In this document: one piece after another, positions 12,146 to 24,974 of the stretch
Layout of the letters: each line of letters starts with the position of its first letter
How positions within the stretch are numbered: the stretch's first letter is position 1
NCBI GenBank assembly: GCA_963995525.1
Contig: OZ023206.1
Coordinates: forward strand, 4,780,795 to 4,844,794
DNA from: Escarpia spicata
Taxonomy: Eukaryota > Annelida > Polychaeta > Sabellida > Siboglinidae
DNA: 64,000 nucleotides
Direction of reading: 5' to 3'
The notes under the pieces: model-generated
Told to the model about the DNA's origin: nothing
Seen by the model: only the letters and a program-made list of their open reading frames with translations
Database searches by the model: none
Position numbers and translations under genes: made by a program

Positions 12146-14238
12146 ATGTTCAATGCTGACGTGTTGCGTAGAATAAAACTGTTGAATCTGTCAAACTGTG
12201 AAGTTGATCGTTGCAATTAGCACTGGACTGATGCAGCATCATCGCTCAAACCGTCAGTGAGACCTGTAGTCCAATAATGAATAAAGCAGTGTCAAAAGGA
12301 ACGTTTGTTAGGACCCTTGATGGATTGCTGATGATGGGTGAATGACCATTGTAGGACCACACCTTTCACTGAGATGTGCTTGGACAATCAAAAGCTTATT
12401 GCTTGTTGCCAATAGCGTATTCTGTGACTCAGTAGAGTAGCTTGTGACTGTAGTGTCCAGTTGTGCATTCTGTGTCTTTAAATAACATGCTTTTATTTAT
12501 TGACCGTCAGCAGAATAGGCAGCGATTGTGGTGCTAACTACAGCTTTTTGGGTCTTAAATAACATTACTTTATAGCGTCAGATAATGGCCGACTGCCACA
12601 AGCCATATCTGTATGAGTGACGCTGCTGCTATAAACTATTTTCTACCGCTGCTGTAAAAATTGTTTTACGACCAATTTCAATCTTGTTCTTAGATTTTAT
12701 TATTGGGATATATGATATATTGGTTGATGTCACATAAAGCTTGTATATGGTTACACAGAAACAGTAGATTTTATATGTGAGTACTAAGTCACTAACTGCT
12801 AACATGCTGTTGCGTTATATATAGGGTTATTTGTTGATAGACACATCTGGAATTTGCCTAAAGAGGTAACAGAGAATATTGTCTGAGAGGTCTAGGTGCC
12901 CTTGTAACTAGGTGTCGGTCACCAAGATCATGGCAGTGTCCTTTGTCAGAGTCGGACCCCATCGCTGTTGATATTATCGCTGTTTACAAGAAGCAAAATA
13001 TTGTGGTAGGTTTTAATTACTGTGTATTGACAGAACCATAATTACTGATGAAATTTGAATTTCTGATGAATGTGAGCAGTGACTATTTTTTATGCGCTAG
13101 ATCGATGTAATTATTTTCTAGGCACTTGCACAGCCAAGGGTCACGCTTCAAAAACCTACACGGGCTGCTGCCAAAACACTCTAATGATGAAGTAAACAGA
13201 TCTACAACATTTGGTTGTAAAACATTTAATCACATGACTTTTGGTGACATGACATTTCATCACACCCTTAGCCAGAAAGAATTTGTGCCAGTCTTGAATT
13301 AATCAGAAGTGTGCCTCTTAGCCTGCCAATGGCTTGCGTGGAGGTCATTCACACCAATCAAAGCCATTTTTGGTCAGTTAAAATTTTTCAATGACAAACC
13401 AGAGTCATTTGAGCCATTTATTTAATTAATTCTGATCCATTTAATTAATTTCACTACCAGTTGTGTCAATAATAGTCATTAATGTGTGCCCCTAGAATTG
13501 GAACTATGAGTTCTAGTGGCTAGAAGGCCCTAGAGCTCTAAATTCCACCTGTCTTATCAGTTGTAATTGTCTGTCTTGGCCAGTCATCTGTCAGTCTTGA
13601 AGAAGAACAGACGGTCTCTGGCTAGGCCATTTCATCACAAAGTGCAGAGTATGTCATTTGGTCACACAGCATTGAACAGGTTAAAGCAGTTAATAATGTT
13701 TACAAAAAAGAGATGGAGTCTCATAAGTGGATTTGTTCTGGAATTACTAGCACACCGGCGAAAAGCCAAATTAATTTGAAATTAGCTACATTTAAAACTA
13801 ACTTATTCTGTTTAGTAAAACTCAAAGTCATGCAAGATTTTTAATAAGTGGTTATGTTTTATTTGTTGTAGTTATAACTAATTAAACTGTAACATGATTA
13901 CCATGAAACAAATTAAACTGATTAAAGTAACTACAAATAGAAAATGAACAGTGTGTTCAGATTTTTTGTGATGAAATGTTGTACACTTGTGCGTTCTCGT
14001 CTTGTTTACTGTCAAGCATTCGTGCCCAAATGTACAGCAAAAAGTATTACTGATTTTGAATCCAACTGTATGCAACTGCAATACCTAGCCAACATTTCAT
14101 ATAGAAGATGCAATAAAGTAAGTAAATATACCCTAAACATTTTAAAATTATCCATCCAGCAGTTTCCTTTATCACATACACTCTCCTTGTGACTGCAGTG
14201 GGAAGCTTACAGTACCAAATCCTCACCTACCACCATCA
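12146..14238. other. Intronic DNA, no gene recognised
   Basis: AT-rich, with only short unconvincing open frames. Confidence 0.4.
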
Positions 14239-14246
14239 CCAGTGTC

Positions 14247-15349
14247 ACTGAATTACTTTAATTTTGAACTTGAGTAGAAGTAAAAGTAATTCACCTCAGA
14301 ACTACTTGAGTAGAAGTTAAAGTTGAGTCGAAAGCAAAACTACTTTCCAAAAATACTTGCAGTAAAAGTAGAAGTAAAAGTAGAACGGAAAGATGTTTTG
14401 TCAGGCAGTTAGGCCTGACCAACATACACGACAGCAACAGCAAACAAAAAAATGAAGGCAGTATGAAAATAATTACTGTTATGTCCAAAGTATCTGAATA
14501 ATGTTCTAACTTCTAAACAAATTTCTATTTTATGATTTCGCCAATTTGACGGCGGGGCACAGAAATGTGTTTTCGTATTTGCAACAAGGGGCGCTGCGAC
14601 GATGCTGCACCTAGAATGCCGTCGAAGCTACAGTCAGCGTGCAAGCCGCATGGTTTATACGCGATTTATGAAGCTTATTAAGATGCCAGCCAACATCAAT
14701 ATTTAAATGTCATACACTTGTTGAACTGAATAAAATTCACGAATGTTGTACAGTTCTAAAATAGATTAGGGACCAACAGATCATGGTGAACTGAACGATA
14801 ATATGGTACCGCAGACATAATGAGATCTAAAATAATAACCTGGCACTCGGCAGCCGAACACACAAATGAGTTGACAAACGCAATGCTAGAGTTGACTAAA
14901 GAAGGTGCTGTGTCGCGGAAGCCAAGACTGGCAGAAGGGAAACACGATTTGATTAATGTCGGCACAAAACAAACACTTGCTCCACGTTTACTGTGTCTAA
15001 AGTTATTTGACCATAGTCACACAAAACAACTGACATGCAGTTATTACTGCGATAACATAGTTTACCATAGTGCCGATTTTTTGTAAATAAATCTTTTATG
15101 ACATGTCGTTGACGGGTGGAAAGCCACCAGGTGACGTTGTTAAGATAAAAATCTAATGAAAATGTAACGAAAATATTTAGCAAAGTAAATGAAAGTAACA
15201 AAGTAAAAAGTAGCGTTACCTTACATCAAACTTACTTCGTTACAATTAAAAGTATTTAGTACAATTTGTACTTCATTACTGTTTGTTACTAGAAAAATGT
15301 ACTTAAGTAGAGTAACAAATTAGTTTTAATTCGTTACATGACACAACTG
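14247..15349 (+). mobile_element. Non-autonomous hAT-like DNA transposon
   Basis: A 1,103-bp element is flanked by a perfect 8-bp duplication ACCAGTGT at 14239-14246 and 15350-15357, the target-site length typical of hAT elements. The left end starts CACTGAATTACTTT; the right end finishes GTTACATGACACAACTG. Both subterminal regions carry repeated 'acttgagtag/acttaagtag' and 'aagtaaaagta' blocks, known from hAT-type ends. The interior has no transposase. Two stretches of the interior (about 14588-14632 and 14957-15016) resemble parts of the TA-flanked element at 45574-46499. Confidence 0.8.
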
Positions 15350-15357
15350 ACCAGTGT

Positions 15358-15700
15358 TCTGCCTAGGTCGAATTTGCAGGGCGTTACGCACTGCCTTTCT
15401 TCAGTGACATCCTGGTTCCCAGAGAAGGCAAAAAGAATGCCATGCCTTTTTTACACGACACCCTGCTATATTTGCATCGTAACCCTACTTGTGGCTACAG
15501 ACAGTTACACGATGAATATTAATTTGAGAGTGTCTTCAAGCGCCCCAATCTTGAAAATATCCCTATTCCGATTGCACCACGTGCGCGGTTCAATTTTTCA
15601 ACAATCCAACAGAATGGATCCTGCGATTGGGAATGGGATACAAAGTCAAAATCGGGGCTCTTGCAGACATCATGGCACACGCTCAGTTTGATTGTTCAGA
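15358..15700. other. No feature recognised
   Basis: An open frame at 15338-15691 (117 codons) starts inside the hAT end and shows no domain. Confidence 0.4.
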
Positions 15701-16165
15701 CGCCTATATTTTGACACCTATCCTGATCGCCGTTAAATTCTTAATCGTGTGTGCCAACAAATATTAAAATACGTTGATTTGAGGAAGCGCCGACCTTCGA
15801 AAGTGGACAGATCAGAGTGACGGATTTTTGTGCAGCGCCTCGCTGATACACATCATCAAGCAGTCCTTATTTTGTTCGTATCTTCAAAAGTTACAGTATG
15901 ATTGTCAGGAGACGTCTACCGTTAAATTAACCGTTAAATTCTTTTTCGTGTGATGTGTGCAAAATTATTAAAATACGTTTTGATCTGAGGAGGCGCCAAC
16001 CTTCGCAAGTCGGACTTTCGTGCAACACTTCGACTATACATATATATCGCCAAGTAGTCCTTATTTTGTTCATATTTAAAAAACTAAAAGTCTGGTCAGG
16101 AGACAGTTAGATCTGTAATTTTATTCTTCTGAGGGGCTGCCAAACTTTGCAAGTTGATAGTCCAG
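15540..16165 (+). repeat. Degenerate ~200-bp tandem repeat, about three copies
   Basis: 'ccgttaaattctt..tcgtgtg' recurs at about 15732 and 15932. 'gagga(a/g)gcgcc(g/a)accttcg' recurs near 15782 and 15987, with a decayed third copy near 16131. 'gtccttattttgttc' recurs in step. Confidence 0.65.
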
Positions 16166-17340
16166 AGCCTGCTCGCGACAGACTGTAGCCGGCACGTGTG
16201 ATTAGAAAAATGTTTTATTCATACACTCTTTATGTGTTAATGTACTGATATATAATGATATCTAACAATGTTTAGTATAACATAGCTGAACAATAGTACT
16301 GAATAATTGCGTAATGTGTGCGTTAAAACAACCGACTCGCCCTCAATATGCAATGACCCGCCAGCACACGAACGTGTTCATGCTCATGCAAGCCATCCTG
16401 TTTCTAGGTCATAACGACGTCACATGCGTGTGTAGTGGACTAGCCAGAGGTGCTAAGGTTGCTGGCGGCCAGCGTCTTGTTTTGGCCAAATCGTTTAGCA
16501 GTAGCTACCTGTAATAATTATTATTCAGAGGGGTTCCATTAAACAGTGGCTTCAAACTAGTGATAGTTACTTTTTTCAGTTTGTTGACTGATTGTTAACA
16601 TTGAGATTGTGTGTGGGTGTTTTTTTCTGTAAATACAACAAAAAAAGCTATGCATTATTTTAATGTATGACATCACACCTTTTCAGTTACACCGTTTACT
16701 ATTTGCAGTGCAATGTATCTAAATTTCTGTTCAGCCTAAGCCAACAATATTTTGCATACCTTTTGCTTATATAATAGTTATATAATAAAATGTTATGTCA
16801 TGCTGAATATTGTGTTTTGTTAAAACTTACATAAAGTTAAGACATGCCAATTTAACTAAATTAAACATGTTGTATCGTCTATATATATATATATTATAAT
16901 GTTCCAGTTGTCCACATTTCTATTGATCTAAATGTCATTTTTAAAAATACTATGTTGCTTGTACATTAAAAAATTTCAAAATCGAACATAACTGTATATC
17001 TCAATTATGTTAAACCTAGCCCAAAGGAATTTGGCACAAATATTACCTGTAATATTCTCTGTGTATATTATGCAAATTGACACAAATTAAAAAGTTATGT
17101 AAAGCTGAATATTATGTTCTGTTCTACAAAGCCCGAGCCTATATTATAGTACATAAATATATGTATACACTGTGTACATAATACTATATGTAAGTAGTAT
17201 GATATTAAACTACAAGCTGTACACTGCTACTACATCTCATGTAATAAATTTAGTCACATGTCGTAAGTGCCCTTTTAACCACTGCTTACCGCGCTCTATG
17301 TGCCCTTTTACTAAAATGGCACCCTGCCCTTTTGAAAACC
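16166..17340. other. AT-rich intronic DNA, no gene recognised
   Basis: No coding signal. A short (TA)n lies near 16881. Confidence 0.5.
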
Positions 17341-17341
17341 T

Positions 17342-17443
17342 TGGCAGCACACTGCAAATTGTATTTCATTACTGTTAGTTATTAGAAAAATGTACTCAAG
17401 TAGAGGAACGAAGTAGTTTTACTTCGTTACATGACACCACTGA
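17342..17443 (+). mobile_element. hAT-like element right-end fragment
   Basis: The sequence ('ttagaaaaatgtactcaagtag', 'acttcgttacatgacaccactg') matches the right end of the element at 14247-15349. No left end or target duplication is identified. Confidence 0.6.
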
Positions 17444-18164
17444 GGCACTGACATGACATTGTAAAAAGTAGTAGATCTATCGCTTTCTGTGCAATATTGC
17501 TTGGCACCTGTGCATTACTAGTATTACTTCTAACCACGACTGCCAAAAACAAGGTATTGCAGTACAATGAGCTCATTACGAAAACGTGCCATCAGTCAGA
17601 TATGTGTTGGAATATGTAACACGTTGTGTGCAGCTTCCAGCCATTATCTCTCTGTCAGATTCTCATCATTCCTGAGGTGATGTTTCTCTTTGTGGCAGTG
17701 ATTTACATGCGATGATTGCGTGCAGGATTTCATGTAAGACGGACTTGTTTTCTGTGGACCAGCTTGTGTAGAAGGCCAGAATATTTATGGGAGATGGATG
17801 GAGCAGGCACTCTACTTTGTTTAGGCCTACGTGTTGGGTTTATCACTCATACCATTGTTGTCTTGTGTCCACTGGCTAACTTGTAACAACATTAATGACC
17901 ATAATGACCTCGCTGAAAGTGTGTGCTAAGGAAATGGAATATTGATATGCAGTTAATAATGTTATGGACGTTATGAAACAGTTGTTTGACTGGCTTCTTC
18001 TGAAATATTTAGCGATTATTTGCCACAAGAACAGCATCTGTATGGTGATGCCAGTTAATAAGTCTAATATTTGATATTTCTTATGTATGTATCAGTGTAG
18101 GATTCCAACAATACAGAAAATGCTATCATTGTGATGGTTGCTCAAATGCTGGGGATGACAGACA

Positions 18165-18510
18165 GACAGTAAGACCAAGAGACAGTTAGACAGGCAGACG
18201 GATGGACAGATAGTGGACAGATAGTGGACAGATAGTGGACAGATAGTGGACAGATGGATCCATGGATGGACAGATGGACTGATACTGGCAGAAAGACAGG
18301 CACACTGACACAGCTAGACAGCTGGACAGATGGACAGCCGGACAGTCAACAGATGGAAAGACAGACAAATAGGCAAACATAGACAGGCAGACGGACAGAA
18401 AAGCAGACAGACAGACGGAAAAGACAGACAGACATACAGTCATAAAGATAGATAGACAGACAGACATAAAGACAGCCATCCATAAAAATACAGACAGACG
18501 TACAGATAAG
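18165..18510 (+). repeat. (GACA)n-rich degenerate simple repeat
   Basis: GACAGACAG and GGACAGATAGT units with many interruptions. The minus-strand open frame is an artefact. Confidence 0.85.
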
Positions 18511-18639
18511 ACAGCAGGGGTGTTATGATCAGCACTTGAGATGTTACAGGTAGTTTGTCAGGTAGGCACATGAACTACCCTGTACTGCCAGACAAGAGCC
18601 TGCTCAGATGGAACCTAACGAACATGACAGCAGATCAAC

Positions 18640-18806
18640 ATGCAGCTCCCATTGCCCTGTGGTGAGCCATCAACCTGGAGCTCCCATTGCCGTGCAGTGA
18701 GCCATCAACCTGGAGCTCCCATTGCCCTGTGGTGAGCCATCAACCTGGAGCTCCCATTGTCCTGAGGTGAGCCATCAACCTGGAGCTCCCATTGCCCTGC
18801 GGTGAG
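18640..18806 (+). repeat. 35-bp minisatellite, about 4.5 copies
   Basis: Unit 'tggagctcccattgccctgt' + 'ggtgagccatcaacc'; it lies directly upstream of the CpG-rich stretch before the candidate first exon at 19137. Confidence 0.9.
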
Positions 18807-18829
18807 CCTCATGTTGCTGCCAGTGCAAG

Positions 18830-19136
18830 TGATCACCGCCATCAATAATCCTGTGGGCTGCGACGTTGCTGTCCGCACGCAGCGTGTGGCACGTCTAATA
18901 CTTTCTGGACACTACAAGCGAGCATGGCAGAGTGGCTCAGCACTATTAATTATTATCACATGTCCGCGGTGTCTGCTGCGGGCCGCGGTGTTGGCAGCCA
19001 CGGTGCAACAGAATGCCATGTGTATATTATTTCGCCATTGTTGCTGGCGTGAGAGAGAGTGCTGCCAGCGGTCCACTCTCACACTCTCTGTCACACAGGA
19101 AGTGATGGCGAGGTGGTGGGGATAGACTGAAGCCTG
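18830..19136 (+). promoter_or_regulatory. Putative CpG-rich promoter/5' leader for exon at 19137
   Basis: Locally GC- and CpG-rich (CCGCGGTG, GGGCCGCGG, GCGGTCC) and directly upstream of the ATG-bearing candidate exon. No TATA box or initiator is assigned. The call rests on composition and position only. Confidence 0.3.
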
Positions 19137-19203
19137 ATGGCGGGCGCCTCGCACATAGATATGTGCAAGACAGCCTTGGCGGATATCACCAAGGACTGCA
19201 CAG
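19137..19203 (+). CDS. Candidate alternative first exon with start codon
   Basis: An ATG at 19137 opens a frame starting MAGASHIDMCKTALADITKD and ending at a good donor, ACAG|GTAATC. The exon ends in phase 1, exactly the phase needed to enter the exon at 27238, giving a short new N-terminus directly before the helical region. The 300 bp upstream are rich in GC and CpG for this window, as expected of an unmethylated invertebrate promoter. The exon could be an internal promoter for an isoform lacking the exon at 5504. It is short, so chance remains possible; a spliced RNA read from 19203 to 27238 would settle it. Confidence 0.45.
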
Positions 19204-19764
19204 GTAATCGCTTGTTAGTAATTTCTTTTGTGTATGCTGCCGTTTTTGTTTCCTGGCACAATGTCTTGAAGGATGGCTTTAGCCTGTGGTGTTGTCTCAT
19301 ATCATACGTTGTTCAAGGTTGGTTATGCGTAGTATGGAGAAACGTGAAGTGAATTATGATTATATCATTCTAAGTGCTGTACATTGAGAGATTCCTAGTA
19401 ATGTATCTGCCTGCCGTGACGGTTGTATTTTAATATTCTTAGAATTAGTTGATCAACGGATAGCGCTGTGTCTTTCGGAAAAGACGCTAGAAGCTGGTGA
19501 TCCCTTCTACCTGGTGTCGTTGCCATGGGAATTATGTAAGATCCTACACAGGGTAAATGTGTAACCTGTTGTGGACTCAAAGGGTGGTGGTCTCTGTTTG
19601 TAACCCTCGAGATCTTGCTTTCTGTGCACCGAGCTGCTACCTGGTCGGGCGTGTGAAAGGCACCAAGCAGGCAGTGTGTGTGTGACAGCAATGTCATCGC
19701 CGACTCCCGTCAGGGGTCAACAGCAGTATAGGGATGGAGATAGCCATACAGTAAACTTTTATTT

Positions 19765-19770
<6 letters not shown>

Positions 19771-19818
<48 letters not shown>

Positions 19819-19832
19819 ACTCTCTCTCTCTC
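19771..19832 (+). repeat. (CT)n microsatellite
   Basis: About 60 bp of CT with two CTCACT interruptions. Confidence 0.95.
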
Positions 19833-20534
19833 TGCTGTCCATCGTGTTCGAGGATGACATCAGTGTAGGGGGTGGGGTGTCCTTATGTTTTGCTATTATT
19901 TGATCTAACTTACTGGCCAATTACTTCTCCCATCTGACAGTGTAAACTACCAGACTTACCAAGCATACCTTTTTATGTAGAAAAATTACCATGCATTATA
20001 TATTTCAATATTAAAAGTATACATGAAATCAGAAAAACATGTAAAATACAATGCAGGATTAACCTAGTTCCCAGTAATACCCCAGGTACACTGCTCTAGT
20101 CGCCGTGTGCCTGGATGTTTCATTGATGCTAAAAAATCCTACTCCACGTCGACCCCATAAAAGAGAGTGCTAGCACCTCTGCTCTGACCTGTTCAATAGT
20201 TCTGTCTGCAATTACTGTTTTTTTTTCTGGTAGCAGCAAAACTTTTGAAGCACTGGTTAATTTGTGCTAGCTATTTCTTTATCTGTACCTCAGACTGCAC
20301 ACTAAAGGAGGCAGTGGATAAGACAAGGTCAGACTCCCTCGTGGATTGTCTAATCACTGTACACTCAAGACGTGCCAACTGTGTGTGTGTCTGCCAGAGG
20401 AATCACTTGGTGCAGGTCACACTGCATACAGGCCACGGCTTCTTACATGTCGCAGTTATCTCCCACAGCCTCTCTTGTGTCGGTGCGAAGAAATGAAAAC
20501 AGAACGAAACAAGGCTGTTGTGACACAGGGCTAA

Positions 20535-20855
20535 TAAACATGAGTGTCGTGGTGCAGTGGACAGAGCGTCGGACTTTCAATCGACAGATCCTGGGTTTGA
20601 ATCCTGTGCTGCCGTGTCGAACCTCGGGCAAGTTCGTTCGCTCTACGTTGTTCCAGTTTACTCAGTTGTATGAAATTATGAAAGAGTACCTGGCTATAGA
20701 CAGTGGTGGATATTTGTGTACGAATAGTCTTTGCACATTAATTGCAGCACGGCTGAATATTTCCTAGAGAAGTCGAGATGGTGTTCGATTGAGCAGGTCT
20801 GCCAGGGAGTAAAGTATAAAGAGCTTTGAGCAGTCCTAAGGACTAGATATAAGAT
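20535..20855 (+). mobile_element. tRNA-derived SINE, near full length
   Basis: The head has pol III promoter boxes: A box TGGTGCAGTGG at 20550-20560 and B box GGTTTGAATCC at 20594-20604. A central block ('acctggctatagacagtgg', 'ttgcacattaattgcagcac') follows, and then a tail 'caggtctgccagggagtaaa' + 'gtataaagagctttgagcag' + 'tcctaagga'. Related copies lie at 26726-26965, 39686-39990 (reverse) and 50134-50400. Tail-derived arrays lie at 1-863 and 30005-31335. Being short and non-coding, it would need a partner LINE for movement. The partner is not identified. Confidence 0.85.
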
Positions 20856-20944
20856 ATATATATAAACTTACATTTACTTTATGTTCAGGATCATTTATAG
20901 GATGGTAACTATCTCATACAAATGAGGATCATGTCACACACTAA

Positions 20945-21672
20945 TAGACCCTGTATATGATAGCCCCTTGCCCCTCCCCATATATGATAACCCCTTGCCC
21001 CTCGCCCCTCCCCATATATGATAGCCCCTCCCCATATGTGATAGCCCCTTGCCCCTCCCCATATATAATAACCCCTCGCCCCTCCCCATGCATGATAGCC
21101 CCTCGCACTCCCCATATACGATAGCCCCTTGCCCCTCCCCATATATGATAGCCCCTCGCCCCTCACCATATATGATAGCCCATCGCCCCTCCCCATATGT
21201 GATAGTCCCTTGCCCCTCCCCATATATAATAACCCCTCGCCCCTCCCCATGCATGATATCCCCTCGCCCCTCCCCATATATGATAGCCCCTTGCCCCTCC
21301 CCATATATGATAGCCCCTCGCCCCTCACCATATATGATAGCCCATCGCCCCTCCCCATATGTGATAGTCCCTTGCCCCTCCCAATATATAATAACCCCTC
21401 GCCCCTCCCCATGCATGATATCCCCTCGCCCCTCCCCATATATGATAGCCCCTCGCCCCTCTCCATATATGATAGCGCCTCCAGAATGATAGCCCATCGC
21501 CCCTCCCTATATATGATAGCTCCTCGCCCCTCCCCTTGCATGATAGCCCCTCGCCTCTCCCCATATATGATAGCCCCTCGCCCCTCCCCATATATGATAG
21601 CTCCTCGCCCCTCCCCATATATGATAGCTCCTCGCCCCTCCTCATGTATGGTCGCCCCTCGCCCCTCACCAA
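20945..21672 (+). repeat. ~27-bp minisatellite with 162-bp higher-order period
   Basis: Unit roughly 'cccctccccatatatgatag' + 'cccctcg'. Marker variants such as 'atatataataacccc' recur at 21061, 21222 and 21384, giving a six-unit higher-order period of about 161-162 bp. The long open frames on both strands are artefacts of a unit length divisible by three. Confidence 0.9.
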
Positions 21673-22312
21673 TGTCAGTCTAGATACATATTTTGTACTG
21701 ACTCGTGCTTAATGGCAGTGCATACTGCTGTAATAATCTCCACAGTGGATTATGATACAGCCGATAAGGCAATCCAGCTGTTTAGGGGATCCATTAAAAA
21801 ATTATGTAATGCTTTTTTATTTGATACATGTGTACCACACAGCGCTGCTGGACTGAACCACTCAGAAGTGACATAACACTGGATACACCCCGTGATCACT
21901 GCAAGGCCAAGCACTGTGTGCCGTGACCTGTTACAAGTGCACTGTGATTAGTGCGTCCCTATATATCACACATGCTCAAATTGTCACAGATTATCATCCA
22001 GTTGCATATTCGGCAGTTAATAAATGGACGCGTTGAACTTGTGTATTGAAACACTTCTTACTCATGTCTGTAGCAATAATAATAATAGTGCTCTGAGCTT
22101 GTGGAGCAAAATGCACACCTTGATGGTGTTACTTGACAGTATTGATAATAACCCCCATTTTGCTCTATAACATTTCGGCATATACCCTACCCATTCTGGT
22201 GTAACGTCATTTTTGAAAGACTGCTAATACAGTTTGGGTAGAGCTGGTGACTAGCACTAAGGCAGGCGGAAAGGACGTTAGAACTTGGAAGTGAGTCTGG
22301 AGTGATCGATAA

Positions 22313-22485
22313 ACAGTTGAACCTCACTATTAAGGCCGTTCTCAGGAATGGGCAAAAGTGACCTGAATAGCGAGGTGACCATATTAGCAAGACGAATTTC
22401 CTATATTTTGCTGTTACAAAAATAATTTGGGATTGTCCCAGGGTGACCTTAATTTCACCTGACCTTAAAGCATGGTTCTATTGTA
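22313..22485 (+). mobile_element. Pogo/Tigger-like MITE relic
   Basis: 'gttgaacctcactattaagg' opens it, and 'gtgacctgaatagcgaggtg' and 'gggtgaccttaatt' follow. It ends near 'catggttctattgtag'. The same phrase set occurs at 24785-24875 and 50430-50523. Ends are decayed. Confidence 0.5.
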
Positions 22486-22610
22486 GCAGCAAACTAAAGG
22501 TCAGTCTACTTGCTGTATACAGGAGAAGCCTCAAAATAGCCACCTGTAGGAAATGACCACACCTTGAAAATTACCACTATCACAGTCTGCTTGATTTTTA
22601 CCACTGAACA

Positions 22611-22960
22611 TCTACCCTTACATATGTGTTCATCTACCCCTACATATGTGTTCATCTACCCCTACATATGTGTTCATCTACCCCTACATATGTGTTCATA
22701 TAACCCTACATATGTGTTCATCTACCTCTACATATGTGTTCATCTACCCCTACATATGTGTTCATCTACCCCTACATATGTGTTCATCTACCCCTACATA
22801 TGTGTTCATCTACCTCTACATATGTGTTCATCTACCCCTACATATGTGTTCATCTACCTCTACATATGTGTTCATCTACCCCTACATGTGTTCTTTTACC
22901 CCTACATATGTGTTCATCTACCCCTACATATGTGTTCATCTACCCCTATGTATGCAGCCA
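22611..22960 (+). repeat. 22-bp minisatellite
   Basis: About 15 copies of 'ctacatatgtgttcatctac' + 'cc'. Each contains the palindrome ACATATGT. Open frames through it are artefacts. Confidence 0.95.
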
Positions 22961-24780
22961 GTTATAACATTCTAATTAATAATTGAATGCCAAATAAGTT
23001 TTGTTTAATATAAAAAAACGTAGTTCTAATGATAATCAGTTTTAATAGCACTGAACACCTCTTGTTGTTTACACTTGTTTGCCAGACCTGCTCATCTCTG
23101 TTAACCAGTGTTTTCGTTTTGCTTAAATCCAGATGGCTTCTTCACATGATGTGTTCTACTGTTTGTGTCTGTCTAATATTTGTGCTCCTAGGAGCTATGA
23201 TCAATATTGGTTTCTGTTGTCTGAGTTGTTGATGGTGTACCTTTTTCTCGCTCTACATCTTGCTTTAAAAAGACTAGAAAGGATATAGACCAATGTTCAC
23301 CATCAGTAGATCCAATCTCAGAGATTACACAAGAATAGACTAAAACAATAATACAGTGGGAGGTAAACATAAGAACAGGACACGTGAAGGATGCCACCTG
23401 GATGAAAGAAAAGCACAGATCAAGGGCAACTATGAAATATCGCAAGTGTACGATGATGTCATTTGATCAGGATATCACATTTTATGTACTGACGAAGCTT
23501 GCATGATACACAGGCGAAAACTTCTACAGGGAAATTAACATTTTGGACATGTTAACAAAATTTATTCAGTTTCAATGTAACTGTTAGCAAAATTAAAAAA
23601 GTTAATGTACTAATTAGTAGTGTAGTGGTCTGTACCCATCAAACATAATACGTAGTGACTGACATCCCCAGTGCAGCCAGCATGTAATATAAACAGACAA
23701 GGAATGTTAAGAGATATCACTTTGAAGCACAGGGAATAGCCCTAACATGATACAGGCTGTAGTTAGATTACTCCCGACATTGGCCAGGCAATTGGGCAGA
23801 GACCTTAAAGCAGCCAGTTAGATGTGTCGGGCTCAGACCAAAGTTCTCACCTGCCAGTTAATTGCATAAAAAAAGCTGTATACAGAGCTGGTGCCACTCC
23901 AAGGTATGTGGAACCCGGTCACTAAACATCTGCTGGAGGTGTGGGCTCCATGGGAACCTAACTGGGCAGTCGAACTGCACGGAGGATGTATACCCTGGAC
24001 CTCAGAGCTGGACATATGACGTGTTTAATGACAAGATCTGTGATTATTTAGCAGCATGTGAGATGGTGATGAACAGACAGTAGTCAGTGTAGTTGTCGTG
24101 TATGACGGTGTATCCCTCTGGCTCTCATCTGTCGGATTGTTCTACAAGAAATCTCAGGATGCTAACGCGAGTGTTTTCGACCAAGAAGACGGCAGGTAAA
24201 TTAAGCAAGTGCATGCACTAGGGTCATTCAGAAGCATACCTTGGATGGCATATGATATGTTGCCAGATTATGAGTAGCTTAAAAGATTGAAGTATGAAAT
24301 AAAGTAGGATTAGCCCCAAATTAATGTAGGTTACATTGTTTTTTGTTGCGTCTTACAATGTACATTTGAGGTATATCATATTTCATGCAATTGCATAGAC
24401 CTATCAAATAAACCCAATCCTGTTGTTCCAAATTATTTCTTTCATTTTTTAAATGTTGCAATTTGCTAAATGCTAAACGAGATGGCTGTTTGGAACCAGC
24501 CGGATTGTACGGTGCTTTAGATGCGAGCCAACCTTGCTTTGTAGAAGTGCACTCACATAGTGGGTTTGTGTAGAACATTGCTCTGAAGGAATGCAGGTGC
24601 TTGGAAGGCTGGTGCGAAACAGTCTAACACGCATTGTTTCCCTTAGACCTCACAACACAACTAACTTGTGAGAACACAGGGGAATACTTTGCACTGCAAA
24701 TAGATCTAACAACAGGTGTCCATATTTGCACTGGAAATCAACTTTTCAGCAATGAACGATGAGCCATTTTGGTTATATAC
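22961..24780. other. Intronic DNA, no gene recognised
   Basis: A Cys-rich open frame at 23862-24083 (73 codons) has no splice support or known domain. Otherwise AT-rich. Confidence 0.4.
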
Positions 24781-24784
24781 ATAA

Positions 24785-24878
24785 ATGTAATTTGGGACTG
24801 ACCTAGGATGACCTTAATCATGAGGTGGCTGTATTACCGAGGTGACCATAAAGCAAGGTTTCACTGTATACAGTACAA
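24785..24878 (-). mobile_element. Pogo/Tigger-like MITE fragment
   Basis: Read on the minus strand it begins TACAGTGAAACCTTGCTTTA and continues with a 'GGTCACCTCGGTAATACAGCC' type block, like the termini at 50430-50523. Partial copy. Confidence 0.5.
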
Positions 24879-24974
24879 TACATAGAGGTGTAATGGATGT
24901 TTGCATAAGTTTACAAAGCCCCAAATTATGTTAAGCATTATGTGGGGGATGTTGATCATCACCACATATAGGCA

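Noticed and set aside
20909..21683. Overlapping 184-210 codon frames on both strands
   Set aside because: 27-bp minisatellite artefacts.
23862..24083. Cys-rich 73-codon frame
   Set aside because: No splice context, no known domain, and the opposite strand is also open.
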